DNA of 40,966 nt from Desulfonatronovibrio sp. (GCA_007121655.1 SKKD01000156.1:1-40966); one strand, 5' to 3'; counted from the stretch's first letter, positions 9,344 to 19,548 are shown. The notes: a model not told the origin generated them from the letters alone. Made by a program: numbers and translations.

Positions 9344-10759
9344 TTGCTTAACTTCAATCCACTACTAATAATACCTGAACTGTACATGGTGGCTTTGCTG
9401 GCGATTTTGTTCGTGCAGAGCATAAGCAACAGACTCAAGGATTTTGTCGGCTGGGTTCCCCTGGCAGCTTTGCTGGGAGCCGTGCTGGCCGGTTTTTCGC
9501 CGACATCGTCCGAGTACATGTTTTACGAGTCCTACAGAATTGACGGTTTGTCACAGTTTTTCAAGACCATCATCTTCCTTGGACTGGCCATTTGCGCCGG
9601 TAACGCCCTTCGGGTAACCACCCTGGGCAAAGCCAACCGGGCGGATTACTTTTTCTTTATGTACATGAGCACGTTTGGTCTGCTGCTTTTGTCCAGCACA
9701 GTTGAACTCTTCACCATCTATATCTCGCTTGAGCTTGCTTCTTTCAGTCTCTATATATTGCTGCCCTTCAGAAAAAATGACCCCAGGGCCGTGGAGGCAG
9801 CCATAAAATATGTTCTGTTCGGGGCGGTGGCGACTGCCATAGGACTTTACGGAATATCCTATATAATGGCAGTACAGCACACTACGTACATTAATGAACT
9901 TATAACCATGCAATGGACATTTTCCGAGCAGCCCCTGGCTCTTATCGGTCTTGTGCTCTTTTTGATGGCTTTCCTGTACAAACTGGCCCTGTTCCCCTTC
10001 CACTTCTGGGCGCCCGATGTTTATCAGGGTGCAAGCAACGAGACCGCTGCTTTCGCAGCCACCCTGCCCAAGCTTGGTGCCATTGTGGTCATGGTTCGGC
10101 TTATGGCCTTTGCCCCTGGTGTTGAGGTCACGACAATTCTTGCAATATTTGCAGCCTTGTCTATGACTATAGGCAATCTAGTCGCCCTGGTCCAAAAAGA
10201 CGTCAAAAGGCTTTTGGGTTATTCCAGCGTGGCTCATGCCGGATTCATAATAATGGGCCTGGTGGCAGGAGGGGCCTACGGACTGGCGGCTGCATCCTAC
10301 TACGCCCTGGTATACATGGTCATGAATCTGACCATTTTCTGGGTGATCACCCGCATTTCTCAGGACGGCAGAAACGTATACATTGCGGATTTGAAAGGAT
10401 TACACTCCAGTTCGCCGCTGCTGGCCTTTGTCCTGGCCGTGGCAGCCTTTGCCCTGGTCGGCCTTCCACCCACAGCCGGATTTATCGGCAAGCTGTTCCT
10501 CTTAAATTCAGCCTGGGAAGCCGGTTTTCAATGGCTGGTCGTGGTGGCGGTCATTAATACAGCCCTGGCCATCTTCTACTATCTGAACCTGGTCAGGCAT
10601 GCCTATACTCTGGATGAAATTACCCCGAGCAAGATCAGAATAACTCCGGCTGGCGCGTCCATTGCCCTTATACTGGCTCTGGGAGTACTGTATCTGGGTA
10701 TCCTCCCCCAGAACATATTTGATTTTCTGGTGCATGCCAGCACAGTGATTTTATCCTGA
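9344..10759 (+). CDS. nuoN: NADH-quinone oxidoreductase subunit N
   Basis: LYKLALFPFHFWAPDVYQGASNETAAFAATLPKLGAIVVMVRL, PPTAGFIGKLFLL; TTG start with aaaggag SD. Confidence 0.94.
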   Translation: MLNFNPLLIIPELYMVALLAILFVQSISNRLKDFVGWVPLAALLGAVLAGFSPTSSEYMFYESYRIDGLSQFFKTIIFLGLAICAGNALRVTTLGKANRADYFFFMYMSTFGLLLLSSTVELFTIYISLELASFSLYILLPFRKNDPRAVEAAIKYVLFGAVATAIGLYGISYIMAVQHTTYINELITMQWTFSEQPLALIGLVLFLMAFLYKLALFPFHFWAPDVYQGASNETAAFAATLPKLGAIVVMVRLMAFAPGVEVTTILAIFAALSMTIGNLVALVQKDVKRLLGYSSVAHAGFIIMGLVAGGAYGLAAASYYALVYMVMNLTIFWVITRISQDGRNVYIADLKGLHSSSPLLAFVLAVAAFALVGLPPTAGFIGKLFLLNSAWEAGFQWLVVVAVINTALAIFYYLNLVRHAYTLDEITPSKIRITPAGASIALILALGVLYLGILPQNIFDFLVHASTVILS

Positions 10760-10787
10760 TAACGCGAATTCCGTATTGAAAGATGAA

Positions 10788-10816
10788 AAGCCCTGCATAG
10801 ATTCTATGCAGGGCTT
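10788..10816 (+). terminator. Rho-independent-like terminator after the nuo operon
   Basis: Perfect 13-bp stem aagccctgcatag / ctatgcagggctt with 3-nt loop att, followed by a short T-rich stretch. Confidence 0.8.
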
Positions 10817-10978
10817 ATTTCATTGGTGCGTGCTTAAAAAGCCCTTTCGGAGAGGCTGCTCGTTAGCCGCATTTTTTGGCAATGACTGGCCAGTACGCAC
10901 GGCACCTCATCGCATAGTCCTACAAAGTAACTTGAAGAATTTAAGGAACAATTTCAGAATTTTAAATGTTTGCCATGC

Positions 10979-11081
10979 AGATTGCTTCGGTCGCTACGCT
11001 CCCTCGCAATGACACTTGAGGCGTAACCAGGACAATATCTATCAGATGTCATTGCGAGCGAGTCTTCGAGTGCGGCAATCT
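10979..11081. repeat. Extragenic inverted repeat pair (REP/MITE-like GTCATTGCGAG...GCAATC type)
   Basis: Left arm agattgcttcggtcgctacgctccctcgcaatgaca (10979-11014) is approximately the reverse complement of tgtcattgcgagcgagtcttcgagtgcggcaatct (11047-11081). Confidence 0.8.
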
Positions 11082-11256
11082 CCCTGGCACAGATGGCTGT
11101 TAGCAAAGTGAAGCAAGACGGGTAGGTCTTTCAAGTTATTAGCAGGTCCGATCCCGGCCAGCCCCGGTGGAGCGCCTACATCGGAAATGAAACAGGACTG
11201 CGGGTCTTTCGGGAAAAATGCTCCAACCAGGAACTGACCCAGGCAAGGACCTGAAT

Positions 11257-12123
11257 TTATTTGGGTTCTTTTTTCCTTGCAGCCTGGATGATTACGCCCC
11301 CAATGATCAGGCAAGCTCCAAAGTAACCCCATGCTCCAAGGTTCTCCTGCCAGAAGAGATAGGCAAGAAGTGCCGCAACTACTGGTTCCATAGTAGCGAT
11401 GACAGCGGCGCTGGAGGCCTTGAGCCTGATCAGACCCTGTGCGTAAAAGAAATACGCGCAATATGTGGAAAGAAAGCCCAGAAACAAGAGTGCCGCGCAG
11501 GTAACCGGAGAAGGAATTGAAAATTCGATAAAAGGAAAAAGCCCGGCTGCCCCGATAATAAATATCCAGGAGAAGATGGTAACGGGATGATAGCGAGCAA
11601 AGAGTTTTTTGCCGAATATATAGTAGAGGGCATAGGTGAATCCTGCCAGGAGGCCGAAAATTATTCCTGCCCAGGAGAATTCGTGACCGGCGATATTTTC
11701 GCTAGAGACAGAAATAAAAGCAACTCCGGCCATACAGGACATTATTCCTGCAAGGCCTCTCAGCCCGATTTTCTCATTCAAAAAAAGGGCGGCCAGCACG
11801 GCAACCCAGGCGGGAGCAGTGTACAAAAGAACAGATGCCCTTGCTGCACCTCCCAGATCCACGGCCAGCAGATATGAGCCGTAGAAAACCGTAACACAGA
11901 GCAGGGCAAAGGCAATCACTACAGGAAAGTCAGATATCCGTATTCCGACTCTTTTGATGAGAAGTCCATGGCCGAAGAAAAAGGCCCACCCGATTACAGC
12001 CCGCCAAAAGGCGGCTTCCAGTGGGGTCAGGCCCTGAGCAAATGCGACTTTTGCCACCGGACCTATACAGGCCCAGAGAATCGCGGCAATAAGAATATAA
12101 ATAAATCCCCTGATATGATCCAT
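11257..12123 (-). CDS. DMT superfamily (EamA-type) permease
   Basis: Ten-helix hydrophobic protein with duplicated EamA pattern: ILWACIGPVAKVAF...LTPLEAAFWRAVIG; MEPVVAALLAYLFWQENLGAWGYFGACLIIGGVII. Confidence 0.9.
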   Translation of the reverse strand: MDHIRGFIYILIAAILWACIGPVAKVAFAQGLTPLEAAFWRAVIGWAFFFGHGLLIKRVGIRISDFPVVIAFALLCVTVFYGSYLLAVDLGGAARASVLLYTAPAWVAVLAALFLNEKIGLRGLAGIMSCMAGVAFISVSSENIAGHEFSWAGIIFGLLAGFTYALYYIFGKKLFARYHPVTIFSWIFIIGAAGLFPFIEFSIPSPVTCAALLFLGFLSTYCAYFFYAQGLIRLKASSAAVIATMEPVVAALLAYLFWQENLGAWGYFGACLIIGGVIIQAARKKEPK

Positions 12124-12320
12124 GGCTCTTCAGCGCTTATCCCCATAGACCGGTAGTTTCTCCCCAGGGGAGATTGAGGATTCATTTATCATATTCTTGT
12201 TGTCGTGATTCAAGCCGGTTGCTCTCAGGTTAGTGAGTGCTTATCTCACAAAATATGTTGACAGTGCAGCATGCAACATCAAAAAAACAGAAAAGTATTT
12301 ACCGATTTCAAGGAAAATAA

Positions 12321-13313
12321 ATGAACCTGTCAGGTATTATTGGTGAAAGCCATGTTATGAAAAATGTTTTCCGGGTTCTGGCCAAGGTGAAGTCTACCGA
12401 TACAACAGTATTGATGACCGGAGAGCCAGGTACAGGCAAAGAACTGCTTGCCAGGGCATTGCATAAAAACAGTCCCAGGGCAAGCCATCCATTCGTGTCC
12501 ATTAAATGCGGGGCTATTTCCAGTGAGCTGCTGGAATGGGAGCTTTTCGGACATGTAGGGAGAGGGTCTGCCATGGAAAGCAGATCTTTGCCTGGCAGGC
12601 TTGAACAGGCCAACGGCGGTACTGTTTTTTTGGACGAAATCGACACGATAGACCTGAGCTTGCAGGTCAAGATACTCAGACTTATACAGGAGAAGTATTT
12701 TGAAAAGGTAGGCGGTTTCACGTCGCAGCAGATAAATGTCAGGATAATCGCAGCTACGCAGAGTGATTTGGAAAAAGAAGTGGAAAAAGGGAGTTTCCGG
12801 GAGGACCTGTACTACCGGTTGAATGTAGTTCCTGTGGAATTGCCGCCGCTAAGAGCCAGGAGAGAGGATATCATGCTACTGGCTGAATGCTTTCTTGAAA
12901 AATTCTGTGAAAAAAGCGGACGCAGCCCATTAAAGATTTCCAAAAGGGCCACAGCGCTGTTAACACATTATTATTGGCCCGGAAATGTTCGCGAGCTGGA
13001 GAACTTCATGGAGAGACTGGCCGTCCATTGTGAGGGGCTGCAGGTTTTGCCGGAAGATCTTCCGGATAAGATTCTGGCTGAAAACGTCACTGAGCCGATG
13101 AATAGACAGGTAATCCCCAGGGAGTTTGAATGGCCTTCACTTCAGGATATGAACAACATGCAAATGAATCTCAAGGATTTTCTGGAAGAAATTGAAAGAA
13201 ACCTGTTGATGGAGGCATTTAATACTGCTGAAGGGGTTAAAAACCAGGCGGCAGAGATTCTAGGTATAAAAAGAACCACCCTCATAGAAAAACTTAAAAA
13301 GAAAAGTTTTTGA
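12321..13313 (+). CDS. AAA+ sigma54-activator-like regulator with Fis-type HTH, GAFTGA motif substituted
   Basis: Walker A GEPGTGKE, Walker [44 protein letters not shown]-terminal AAEILGIKRTTLIEKLKK; L1 loop reads ELFGHVGRGSAMESRS. Confidence 0.92.
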   Translation: MNLSGIIGESHVMKNVFRVLAKVKSTDTTVLMTGEPGTGKELLARALHKNSPRASHPFVSIKCGAISSELLEWELFGHVGRGSAMESRSLPGRLEQANGGTVFLDEIDTIDLSLQVKILRLIQEKYFEKVGGFTSQQINVRIIAATQSDLEKEVEKGSFREDLYYRLNVVPVELPPLRARREDIMLLAECFLEKFCEKSGRSPLKISKRATALLTHYYWPGNVRELENFMERLAVHCEGLQVLPEDLPDKILAENVTEPMNRQVIPREFEWPSLQDMNNMQMNLKDFLEEIERNLLMEAFNTAEGVKNQAAEILGIKRTTLIEKLKKKSF

Positions 13314-13349
13314 TAATTAATGCGAATAAAGAACCTTTTGGGGGGAAAT

Positions 13350-14150
13350 ATGGACAGAAAACCAGTTGTTGCAGGGCAGTTTTATCCCGGCAACGGACCC
13401 GCATTGAGGGCTAACGTGGCTGAATATCTAAAGGGTGAGCCATCAGACGAAAGGACTCTTCTGGCCATGGTGCCACATGCCGGATATGTTTTTTCAGGTG
13501 GAGTGGCCGGGAAAACCATCGGCCATGCCAATCTGGCCAAAAGAATTATACTTATTGGGCCCAACCATACAGGCAGAGGACAAAAAATAGCCGTATGGAG
13601 CGATGGAAAATGGTTTGCTCCGGGTTTTGAAGCACCGGTTGATATTGAAGCGGCAGAAGCCATACTGCAATTTCCGGGGTTCTCGGCTGATTATGAAGCG
13701 CATCTTTATGAACATTCACTTGAAGTTGTTTTGCCTTTTCTGGGAGCGGCTCTGGATGATTTTTCCATTGTTCCGGTCTCCGTAGCCGAGCAGGATCTTG
13801 ACAAGCTGCTTGAAGCCGGGAAGAACCTGGCTTTTGCCCTGAAGAAGATGAATAGTGATACGTCCGTGGTTGTAAGTACTGATATGAGTCATTACGTTTC
13901 ACATGATCAGGCCAAAAAAATCGATCAGCTGGCCATAGATCAGATCCTGGCCATGGATCCGGCAGGTCTTTACTCAGTAGTCATGAACAATAAGATTTCC
14001 ATGTGTGGGGTGCTGGCCATGGTTATGGGCCTGGCATGCGTCATGGAGCTTGGTGCGAAAAAGGCCGGTCTGGTTTCGTATTCCACCTCGGGAGACGTCA
14101 ACAATGATTACTCCAAGGTCGTGGGTTATGCAGGAGTCTTGATCAGCTGA
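13350..14150 (+). CDS. Memo-family protein (AmmeMemoRadiSam system protein B-like)
   Basis: RKPVVAGQFYPG, VPHAGYVFSGGVAGKTIG, ILIGPNHTG, EHSLEVVLPFL, STDMSHY, MCGVLAM. Confidence 0.92.
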   Translation: MDRKPVVAGQFYPGNGPALRANVAEYLKGEPSDERTLLAMVPHAGYVFSGGVAGKTIGHANLAKRIILIGPNHTGRGQKIAVWSDGKWFAPGFEAPVDIEAAEAILQFPGFSADYEAHLYEHSLEVVLPFLGAALDDFSIVPVSVAEQDLDKLLEAGKNLAFALKKMNSDTSVVVSTDMSHYVSHDQAKKIDQLAIDQILAMDPAGLYSVVMNNKISMCGVLAMVMGLACVMELGAKKAGLVSYSTSGDVNNDYSKVVGYAGVLIS

Positions 14151-14194
14151 ACAGCAAAGGGCATTTCAGCCTTGGTTCTAGAAGCAAAAACCTG

Positions 14195-14229
14195 AGGTCC
14201 GGGGCCTGGTACTTCCAGACCCCGGACCT
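14195..14229. terminator. Bidirectional-looking terminator between convergent genes
   Basis: Inverted repeat aggtccgggg (14195-14204) / ccccggacct (14220-14229). Confidence 0.7.
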
Positions 14230-14306
14230 TTGATTTCACATGAGCCGGGCAGAATTATTTCAGAAAACCTGCTGAAAAGGCAAATGTCATTCTGGTTGTT
14301 GCCGGC

Positions 14307-15155
14307 TTACAGCTGCAGTTTGTTTTTCCAGGCACTTACAGTATTTTTCAAAAGCATGGCAATGGTCATGGGGCCTACTCCTCCAGGCACAGGGGTTATG
14401 GCTCTGGCTTTTTCCTTTATGCCTTCATAGTCGCAATCCCCCACAAGACCGTCTTGAGTTCTGTTAATACCCACATCAACCACCACCGCGCCTTGTTTTA
14501 CCATATCCGCATTAACAAACCCGGGTATCCCCACTGCGGCAAAGATAAAATCCGCCCTGCGGACATGACCTTTAATGTCTGATGTTCTGGAATGACATAT
14601 GGTGACAGTTGCGTTTTGGGCCAGGAGCATCAGGGCAAGTGGTTTTCCCACTATATTGCTTCTCCCGATGACAATGCAGTCTTTGGCGGATACATCCAGA
14701 TTATAATATTTCAAAAGGGCAATGATTCCCGCGGGTGTGCAGGAACGAAATCCGGGCAGCCCCAGAGTGAGTTTGCCCATGTTTTCAGGATGAAATCCGT
14801 CCACATCCTTTAAAGGGCTTATCAGTTCGAGACAGCGCTGAGAATCCAGGCTGCCGGGCAACGGAAGCTGGAGGAGAATTCCATCGACTTCTTCCAGAAG
14901 GTTCAGTTCCCTGATCAGTCTTTCCAGTTTATCCTGAGTGACATTACCAGGCAGTTTGTATTCACGGGATTCTATGCCTGCTTCACGACAGTTTTTGCCC
15001 TTGTTACGAACGTATATCGCAGAAGCAGGATCATCACCTACCAGGATTACCGCCAAGCCGGGAGGCCGCCCGGCAAGAGATTGAAGGCCCGCGATCTCTT
15101 GCTTCAGTCCGGATCTTATTGCTGAGGCAGCTGCCTTTCCATCCAGAATCTCCAT
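14307..15155 (-). CDS. folD: Bifunctional methylenetetrahydrofolate dehydrogenase/cyclohydrolase
   Basis: YVRNKGKNCREAGI, DGILLQLPLP, KDVDGFHPENMG, CTPAGII, VIGRSNIVGKPLA, TPVPGGVGPMTIAMLLKNT. Confidence 0.97.
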   Translation of the reverse strand: MEILDGKAAASAIRSGLKQEIAGLQSLAGRPPGLAVILVGDDPASAIYVRNKGKNCREAGIESREYKLPGNVTQDKLERLIRELNLLEEVDGILLQLPLPGSLDSQRCLELISPLKDVDGFHPENMGKLTLGLPGFRSCTPAGIIALLKYYNLDVSAKDCIVIGRSNIVGKPLALMLLAQNATVTICHSRTSDIKGHVRRADFIFAAVGIPGFVNADMVKQGAVVVDVGINRTQDGLVGDCDYEGIKEKARAITPVPGGVGPMTIAMLLKNTVSAWKNKLQL

Positions 15156-15157
15156 GT

Positions 15158-16447
15158 CTATTCTTCACCAAACCACTGCATGGACATGGCAGGCCCAAAA
15201 TAAATGGCCTGATCCTCAAGCTCTTCTTCTATGCGCAAAAGCTGGTTGTATTTTGCCAGGCGATCGCTGCGGCACAAAGACCCGGTTTTAATCTGTCCGG
15301 CATTAACAGCTACGGCCAGATCAGCAATAAATGAGTCTTCTGTTTCACCTGAACGGTGGGATATGATCGTGGAGTACGCTGCTGACTTGGCCATTTCAAT
15401 GGTGTCCAGGGTTTCGGTCAGGGTGACTATCTGGTTCAGTTTGATGAGTATGGAATTGGCGACTCCGGTGGAAATTCCCTCGGCCAGGATTCCTGGATTG
15501 GTCACAAAGATGTCATCGCCGACAATCTGCAGGCTTTCATCAGCCAGGGATGTAAATTTACGCCATCCTTCCCAGTCACCTTCCGCGAGACCGTCCTCCA
15601 CGGAAATGAGGGGGAATCTGGAAGCCAGGTCCTGATAATACGCAATAATGTCATCAACGCTAAGCACAAGGTTTTCACCGCTGAAGTGGTATTTACCGTC
15701 CTTATAGAATTCAGAGGCAGCAGCATCAATGGCCAGGGCGATTTCAGATCCAGGCTGGTATCCCGCTTCCTCTATGGCTTTAATGATATACTCAATGGCC
15801 TGCCTGTGGCTTTTGAGATTAGGAGCAAAGCCTCCTTCATCCCCGACAGTGGTGGAAAGCCCGTCTTTGGTCAGAATGGTTTTAAGGACGTGGAATGTTT
15901 CAGCTCCCATGCGCAAGGCATCAGCAAAGGTACTGGCGCCCAGAGGCATAATCATGAATTCCTGAATATCAAGGTTGTTGGAGGCGTGAGCCCCTCCATT
16001 GATGATATTCATCATGGGCACAGGCAGAATCTTGGCATTTACGCCTCCAATATACTGATAAAGTGGAAGACCGGAATATTTTGATGCCGCCCTGGCCACA
16101 GCCAACGACACGCCCAGCATGGCATTGGCTCCAAGCTTTGATTTGTTGTCGGTTCCGTCCAGGTCGATCATGAATTCATCAATTTCAACCTGGCGCAGGG
16201 CGTCCATGCCGATAACTTCATTGGCAATATCCTCAAGAACATTTTTTACAGCCTTGGTCACTCCTTTTCCGCCGTAATCCTTTTCACCATCACGCAGCTC
16301 CAGGGCCTCCCTTGTTCCCGTGGATGCTCCTGAGGGTACAGACGCCCGGCCACTCAAACCCGATTCAAGAATAACCTCCACTTCTATGGTTGGATTTCCT
16401 CTGGAATCAAGTATTTGTCTTGCCATGATATCCGAAATTATGCTCAT
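15158..16447 (-). CDS. eno: Enolase
   Basis: [96 protein letters not shown]. Confidence 0.98.
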   Translation of the reverse strand: MSIISDIMARQILDSRGNPTIEVEVILESGLSGRASVPSGASTGTREALELRDGEKDYGGKGVTKAVKNVLEDIANEVIGMDALRQVEIDEFMIDLDGTDNKSKLGANAMLGVSLAVARAASKYSGLPLYQYIGGVNAKILPVPMMNIINGGAHASNNLDIQEFMIMPLGASTFADALRMGAETFHVLKTILTKDGLSTTVGDEGGFAPNLKSHRQAIEYIIKAIEEAGYQPGSEIALAIDAAASEFYKDGKYHFSGENLVLSVDDIIAYYQDLASRFPLISVEDGLAEGDWEGWRKFTSLADESLQIVGDDIFVTNPGILAEGISTGVANSILIKLNQIVTLTETLDTIEMAKSAAYSTIISHRSGETEDSFIADLAVAVNAGQIKTGSLCRSDRLAKYNQLLRIEEELEDQAIYFGPAMSMQWFGEE

Positions 16448-16462
16448 TACCTTCTCCTGTTG

Positions 16463-17266
16463 TTAAAGAATTATTTGATCTGATTTTATCAACTTGTTGT
16501 CCACGGATAATATTTTCAGGCCATGCAGCAGCAAGGCAGGCTGAACCTCGTTCATGGAAGGACATAGAGGCTTGAGTTTATCGGCTGTTCCGCCGGTTCC
16601 CACCACTACGACGTCACCGGATAATTTTTGTTTGAGTCTTTTTACCAGTCCTTCAACCATGTCCGCGAAACCAAAGAGTGTGCCCTGGCTGAGACTTTGA
16701 GCGGTGCTGCGCCCGATTTCCAGCTCAATGTCAGCGTATTCAAGGGAAAACTGCGGCAATTTAGCTGTCTGGGTGCTAAGGGCCTTTATTGACGAATTGA
16801 TTCCCGGACAAATCAGCCCACCAAGATAATCATTATCTGTTATGCAGTCAAAAGTAGTAGCTGTGCCGAAGTCTATAACGATAATGCTCCGGGCAGAGTA
16901 AATCCTCCGGCCGGCAAAGGCTGTTACAAGCCGGTCAGAGCCCACTTCCGCGGGGCGATGATATTTGTTGTTGACGGGTACATCAAAATCACCCGGCACA
17001 AAAATACTGGGACACCCGCAGAATCTTTGGGAAGCACGTCCCAGAATACCATCCAGAAAAGGGACAACGGAAGAGATGACCCAGGCTTCAACCTCATTCA
17101 AAGAGATATTTTCAAGGCGCAGATAATTATAAATCTTGAACCCCAGAGAGTCAGAGGTTTCACTGATGTCCGTAGGAAGAGTGATTACGGATTTAAGCCC
17201 CTTCTCACAGGCAAGGCTTAGTTTAATATTTGTATTGCCAGCGTCCAGTAAGAGTATCCATGACAT
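16463..17266 (-). CDS. coaX: Type III pantothenate kinase
   Basis: LLDAGNTNIKLSL, SSVVPFLDG, EVGSDRLVTAFAGRR, IVIDFGTATTFDCI, GGLICPGINSSIKAL. Confidence 0.94.
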   Translation of the reverse strand: MSWILLLDAGNTNIKLSLACEKGLKSVITLPTDISETSDSLGFKIYNYLRLENISLNEVEAWVISSVVPFLDGILGRASQRFCGCPSIFVPGDFDVPVNNKYHRPAEVGSDRLVTAFAGRRIYSARSIIVIDFGTATTFDCITDNDYLGGLICPGINSSIKALSTQTAKLPQFSLEYADIELEIGRSTAQSLSQGTLFGFADMVEGLVKRLKQKLSGDVVVVGTGGTADKLKPLCPSMNEVQPALLLHGLKILSVDNKLIKSDQIIL

Positions 17267-17372
17267 AGGTGTACCAGGTAGAACCGGTTGGAATTTTTTG
17301 CATGATTGCTGCCTCGTTTATAAAGGGGCACTAAAAATATAGTCTTGTCCGGCTTTAGTCAAACCTTATTTT

Positions 17373-18497
17373 CTAACCATCTACGCGGACAACTTCGAGC
17401 CAGTGAGCTACAATGGCATTGTCCGGTTTGGTGGCGTCAAGCTGAAGGATGCATCCATTGCAGTCTGAAAGGACCAAAATGTTGTTGCCGGGCGCACTTT
17501 GCCAGAAATCTTCAGCTATCACTGAGCTTAGTGCAGGGTTTTGTATGGCAAAAGATCCGCCCATTCCGCAGCATTTTTTATTGAGTATGGTTAGTTCATG
17601 ACCAAGATTTCTCGTGATGGCCTGAAAAATATTTCCTGAGTCGGGTAATCCGTGACAAGGTTCGTGCCAGACAATGCTCCTGCTTTCCAGAAGATTCTCC
17701 GGTGTAAATTCAAGTTCTGAAAGTTCCTCGATTAATGTCCGTATACTCTGGCTGAATGGCTCACATGAGCCCCGGTCATCAAAACCGCTAAAGGAATTTT
17801 TTAGTCCATCCACACATGTGGCGCAAAACACAAAAACAAGTGGCCTGTCCATAGCCTCCCATAATTCAAGGTTTTTTTCGATTTCCTTTTTTTCCTGCGC
17901 AAACAGTCCTGCTGAACCAAGGGGATAACCACAACACTGCCAGTCCGGGGTTGGAAGTGCTTCATACCCCAGTCTGTTTAACAACTGGAGAGCCTTTTTT
18001 TCAAGTTTCGGACGAAAAAGTTTGCTCACGCACCCTGGAAAAATCACTGCCTTTTTTTCTTTAGTCTGTTCAACCTGCCCAACCTTCAACAAGGCGGTGA
18101 CAGGAGGCTTGTCCAGCAAAGAGTGTTTTAAAACGGGAATTGATCCCGGAATAAAAGCCCTGGCTCCTTTAATCACCGGCAAAAGCCCTGTCCGGGACTT
18201 GATTATCCTTGACCATATCCATGATTTCCAGTCAGGATGGATTGATTTGAGCCTGGCAATTTCCAGAGGGAGATTAATTTTCTGCGGGCATATCTTCAGA
18301 CATCTTTTGCAGCCGGCGCAAAGTTCTGCCAGTTCGATGGTACTTTTTACCCCAAAGTTAAACTCATGATAGTGAGCAAGTAGAAAGCCTTTGCCTCTCG
18401 GACTTAAGTCCTCTCTGTCAGTTGCCCTGAATATGGGACAGACTTCCAGACAAAGTCCGCAAAGGAGGCATTCTTTTGAAGTGTTGTTTCCATGCAT
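17373..18497 (-). CDS. (Fe-S)-binding CCG-domain protein (GlcF/HdrD-like)
   Basis: CLLCGLCLEVCP and CAGCKRCLKICP [4Fe-4S] motifs; CCG motifs DWQCCGYPLGSAG and KKCCGMGGSF. Confidence 0.88.
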   Translation of the reverse strand: MHGNNTSKECLLCGLCLEVCPIFRATDREDLSPRGKGFLLAHYHEFNFGVKSTIELAELCAGCKRCLKICPQKINLPLEIARLKSIHPDWKSWIWSRIIKSRTGLLPVIKGARAFIPGSIPVLKHSLLDKPPVTALLKVGQVEQTKEKKAVIFPGCVSKLFRPKLEKKALQLLNRLGYEALPTPDWQCCGYPLGSAGLFAQEKKEIEKNLELWEAMDRPLVFVFCATCVDGLKNSFSGFDDRGSCEPFSQSIRTLIEELSELEFTPENLLESRSIVWHEPCHGLPDSGNIFQAITRNLGHELTILNKKCCGMGGSFAIQNPALSSVIAEDFWQSAPGNNILVLSDCNGCILQLDATKPDNAIVAHWLEVVRVDG

Positions 18498-18717
18498 AAT
18501 TTTATTTTACATAAGAGGTTCGCGGAAAGATAGTCCTGTAGGTTTACCTGGAAGAATTAAAAATGTAACCCTTTCATCGGATGGAAACCAGGTAAGCCAT
18601 CAATATTCGCTTAAGGCTGATCCGGGCCATTGACCGGCAGACCATCATCATTTATCTAAACCAGATTAACGATTCATAAATCCTGAATTTCAGATGTAAA
18701 ATTAAACTGGAGATTTT

Positions 18718-19404
18718 ATGGAAAATGATAAACCAGTGATAATATCACCTTCTCTTTTGTCTTCCGATTTCACCAGACTTGGACAGGAACTGGCCGACCT
18801 GGAAAAGGCGGGACTTTCCTGGGTGCATTGGGATGTTATGGACGGTGCTTTTGTACCTAATATTACCTTCGGCCCTCCGGTCATTGCGGCCTGCAGGGAA
18901 AAGAGCGACCTTTTTTTTGACGTTCATCTGATGATTGAGAATCCTGACCGCTATCTTGATGAATTTACAAAGGCCGGAGCGGATCTTTTGTGCGTACATG
19001 CGGAGGCTTGCCCTCATCTGGAGCGGACTGTTTCCGAGATTGCCCGGCTAGGGGTAAAACCGGCGGTTGCTGTTAATCCCCATACTTCCCTGAGCGTGCT
19101 GGAATTTATTCTGCCACAGCTTTACATGGTTCTGGTTATGAGCGTTAATCCCGGCTTCGGAGGACAGAAGTTTATTCCGTTCAGTATGGAAAAGATATCC
19201 AGGCTAAAGGATATGATTGAAAAAGCCGGGGCGAAAACCATTATTCAGGTGGATGGGGGGGTGACACCTGACAATACTTATGAATTGGTGAAAAGGGGAG
19301 CCGGGGTTCTGGTTTCCGGTTCAGCCTTTTTTGGTTATCCGCCGTATAAAGAGAGGCTGGAAATTTTTGAAAGTGCGGCGGTGCAAGAAGCCGGAAATCA
19401 GTAG
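18718..19404 (+). CDS. rpe: Ribulose-phosphate 3-epimerase
   Basis: ISPSLLSSDF, HWDVMDGAFVPNITFGPPV, DVHLMIENPDRY, VMSVNPGFGGQKFI, IQVDGGVTPDN, LVSGSAFFG. Confidence 0.97.
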   Translation: MENDKPVIISPSLLSSDFTRLGQELADLEKAGLSWVHWDVMDGAFVPNITFGPPVIAACREKSDLFFDVHLMIENPDRYLDEFTKAGADLLCVHAEACPHLERTVSEIARLGVKPAVAVNPHTSLSVLEFILPQLYMVLVMSVNPGFGGQKFIPFSMEKISRLKDMIEKAGAKTIIQVDGGVTPDNTYELVKRGAGVLVSGSAFFGYPPYKERLEIFESAAVQEAGNQ

Positions 19405-19440
19405 TCAGAGATCTGCACCTTAGCAGATAAAGGGATTATC

Positions 19441-19548
19441 ATCTGCGTAGATCTGCAAGTCTGCGTTAAATTCTTCTGGCTTCATTCTTTAAGCATCAAG
19501 GCAAAGATAAAGAGTTTTTAGCCGCTGATGGCGCTGATCTACGCTGAT
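19441..19548. repeat. Extragenic imperfect inverted repeat
   Basis: atctgcgtagatctgc (19441-19456) versus gctgatctacgctgat (19533-19548), 14 of 16 complementary; more (t)ctgcgt copies nearby. Confidence 0.65.

Noticed and set aside
10776-11461. Small ORFs 10776-11012 (+) and 11042-11461 (-) as genes in the nuo/DMT spacer
   Set aside because: They run through a terminator and an extragenic inverted repeat or into the DMT gene; no SD or family signal.
12540-12610. Frameshift explaining the missing GAFTGA in the 12321 regulator
   Set aside because: The other two frames do not encode GAFTGA, and residue spacing between ELFGH and GR is unchanged, so substitution rather than indel.
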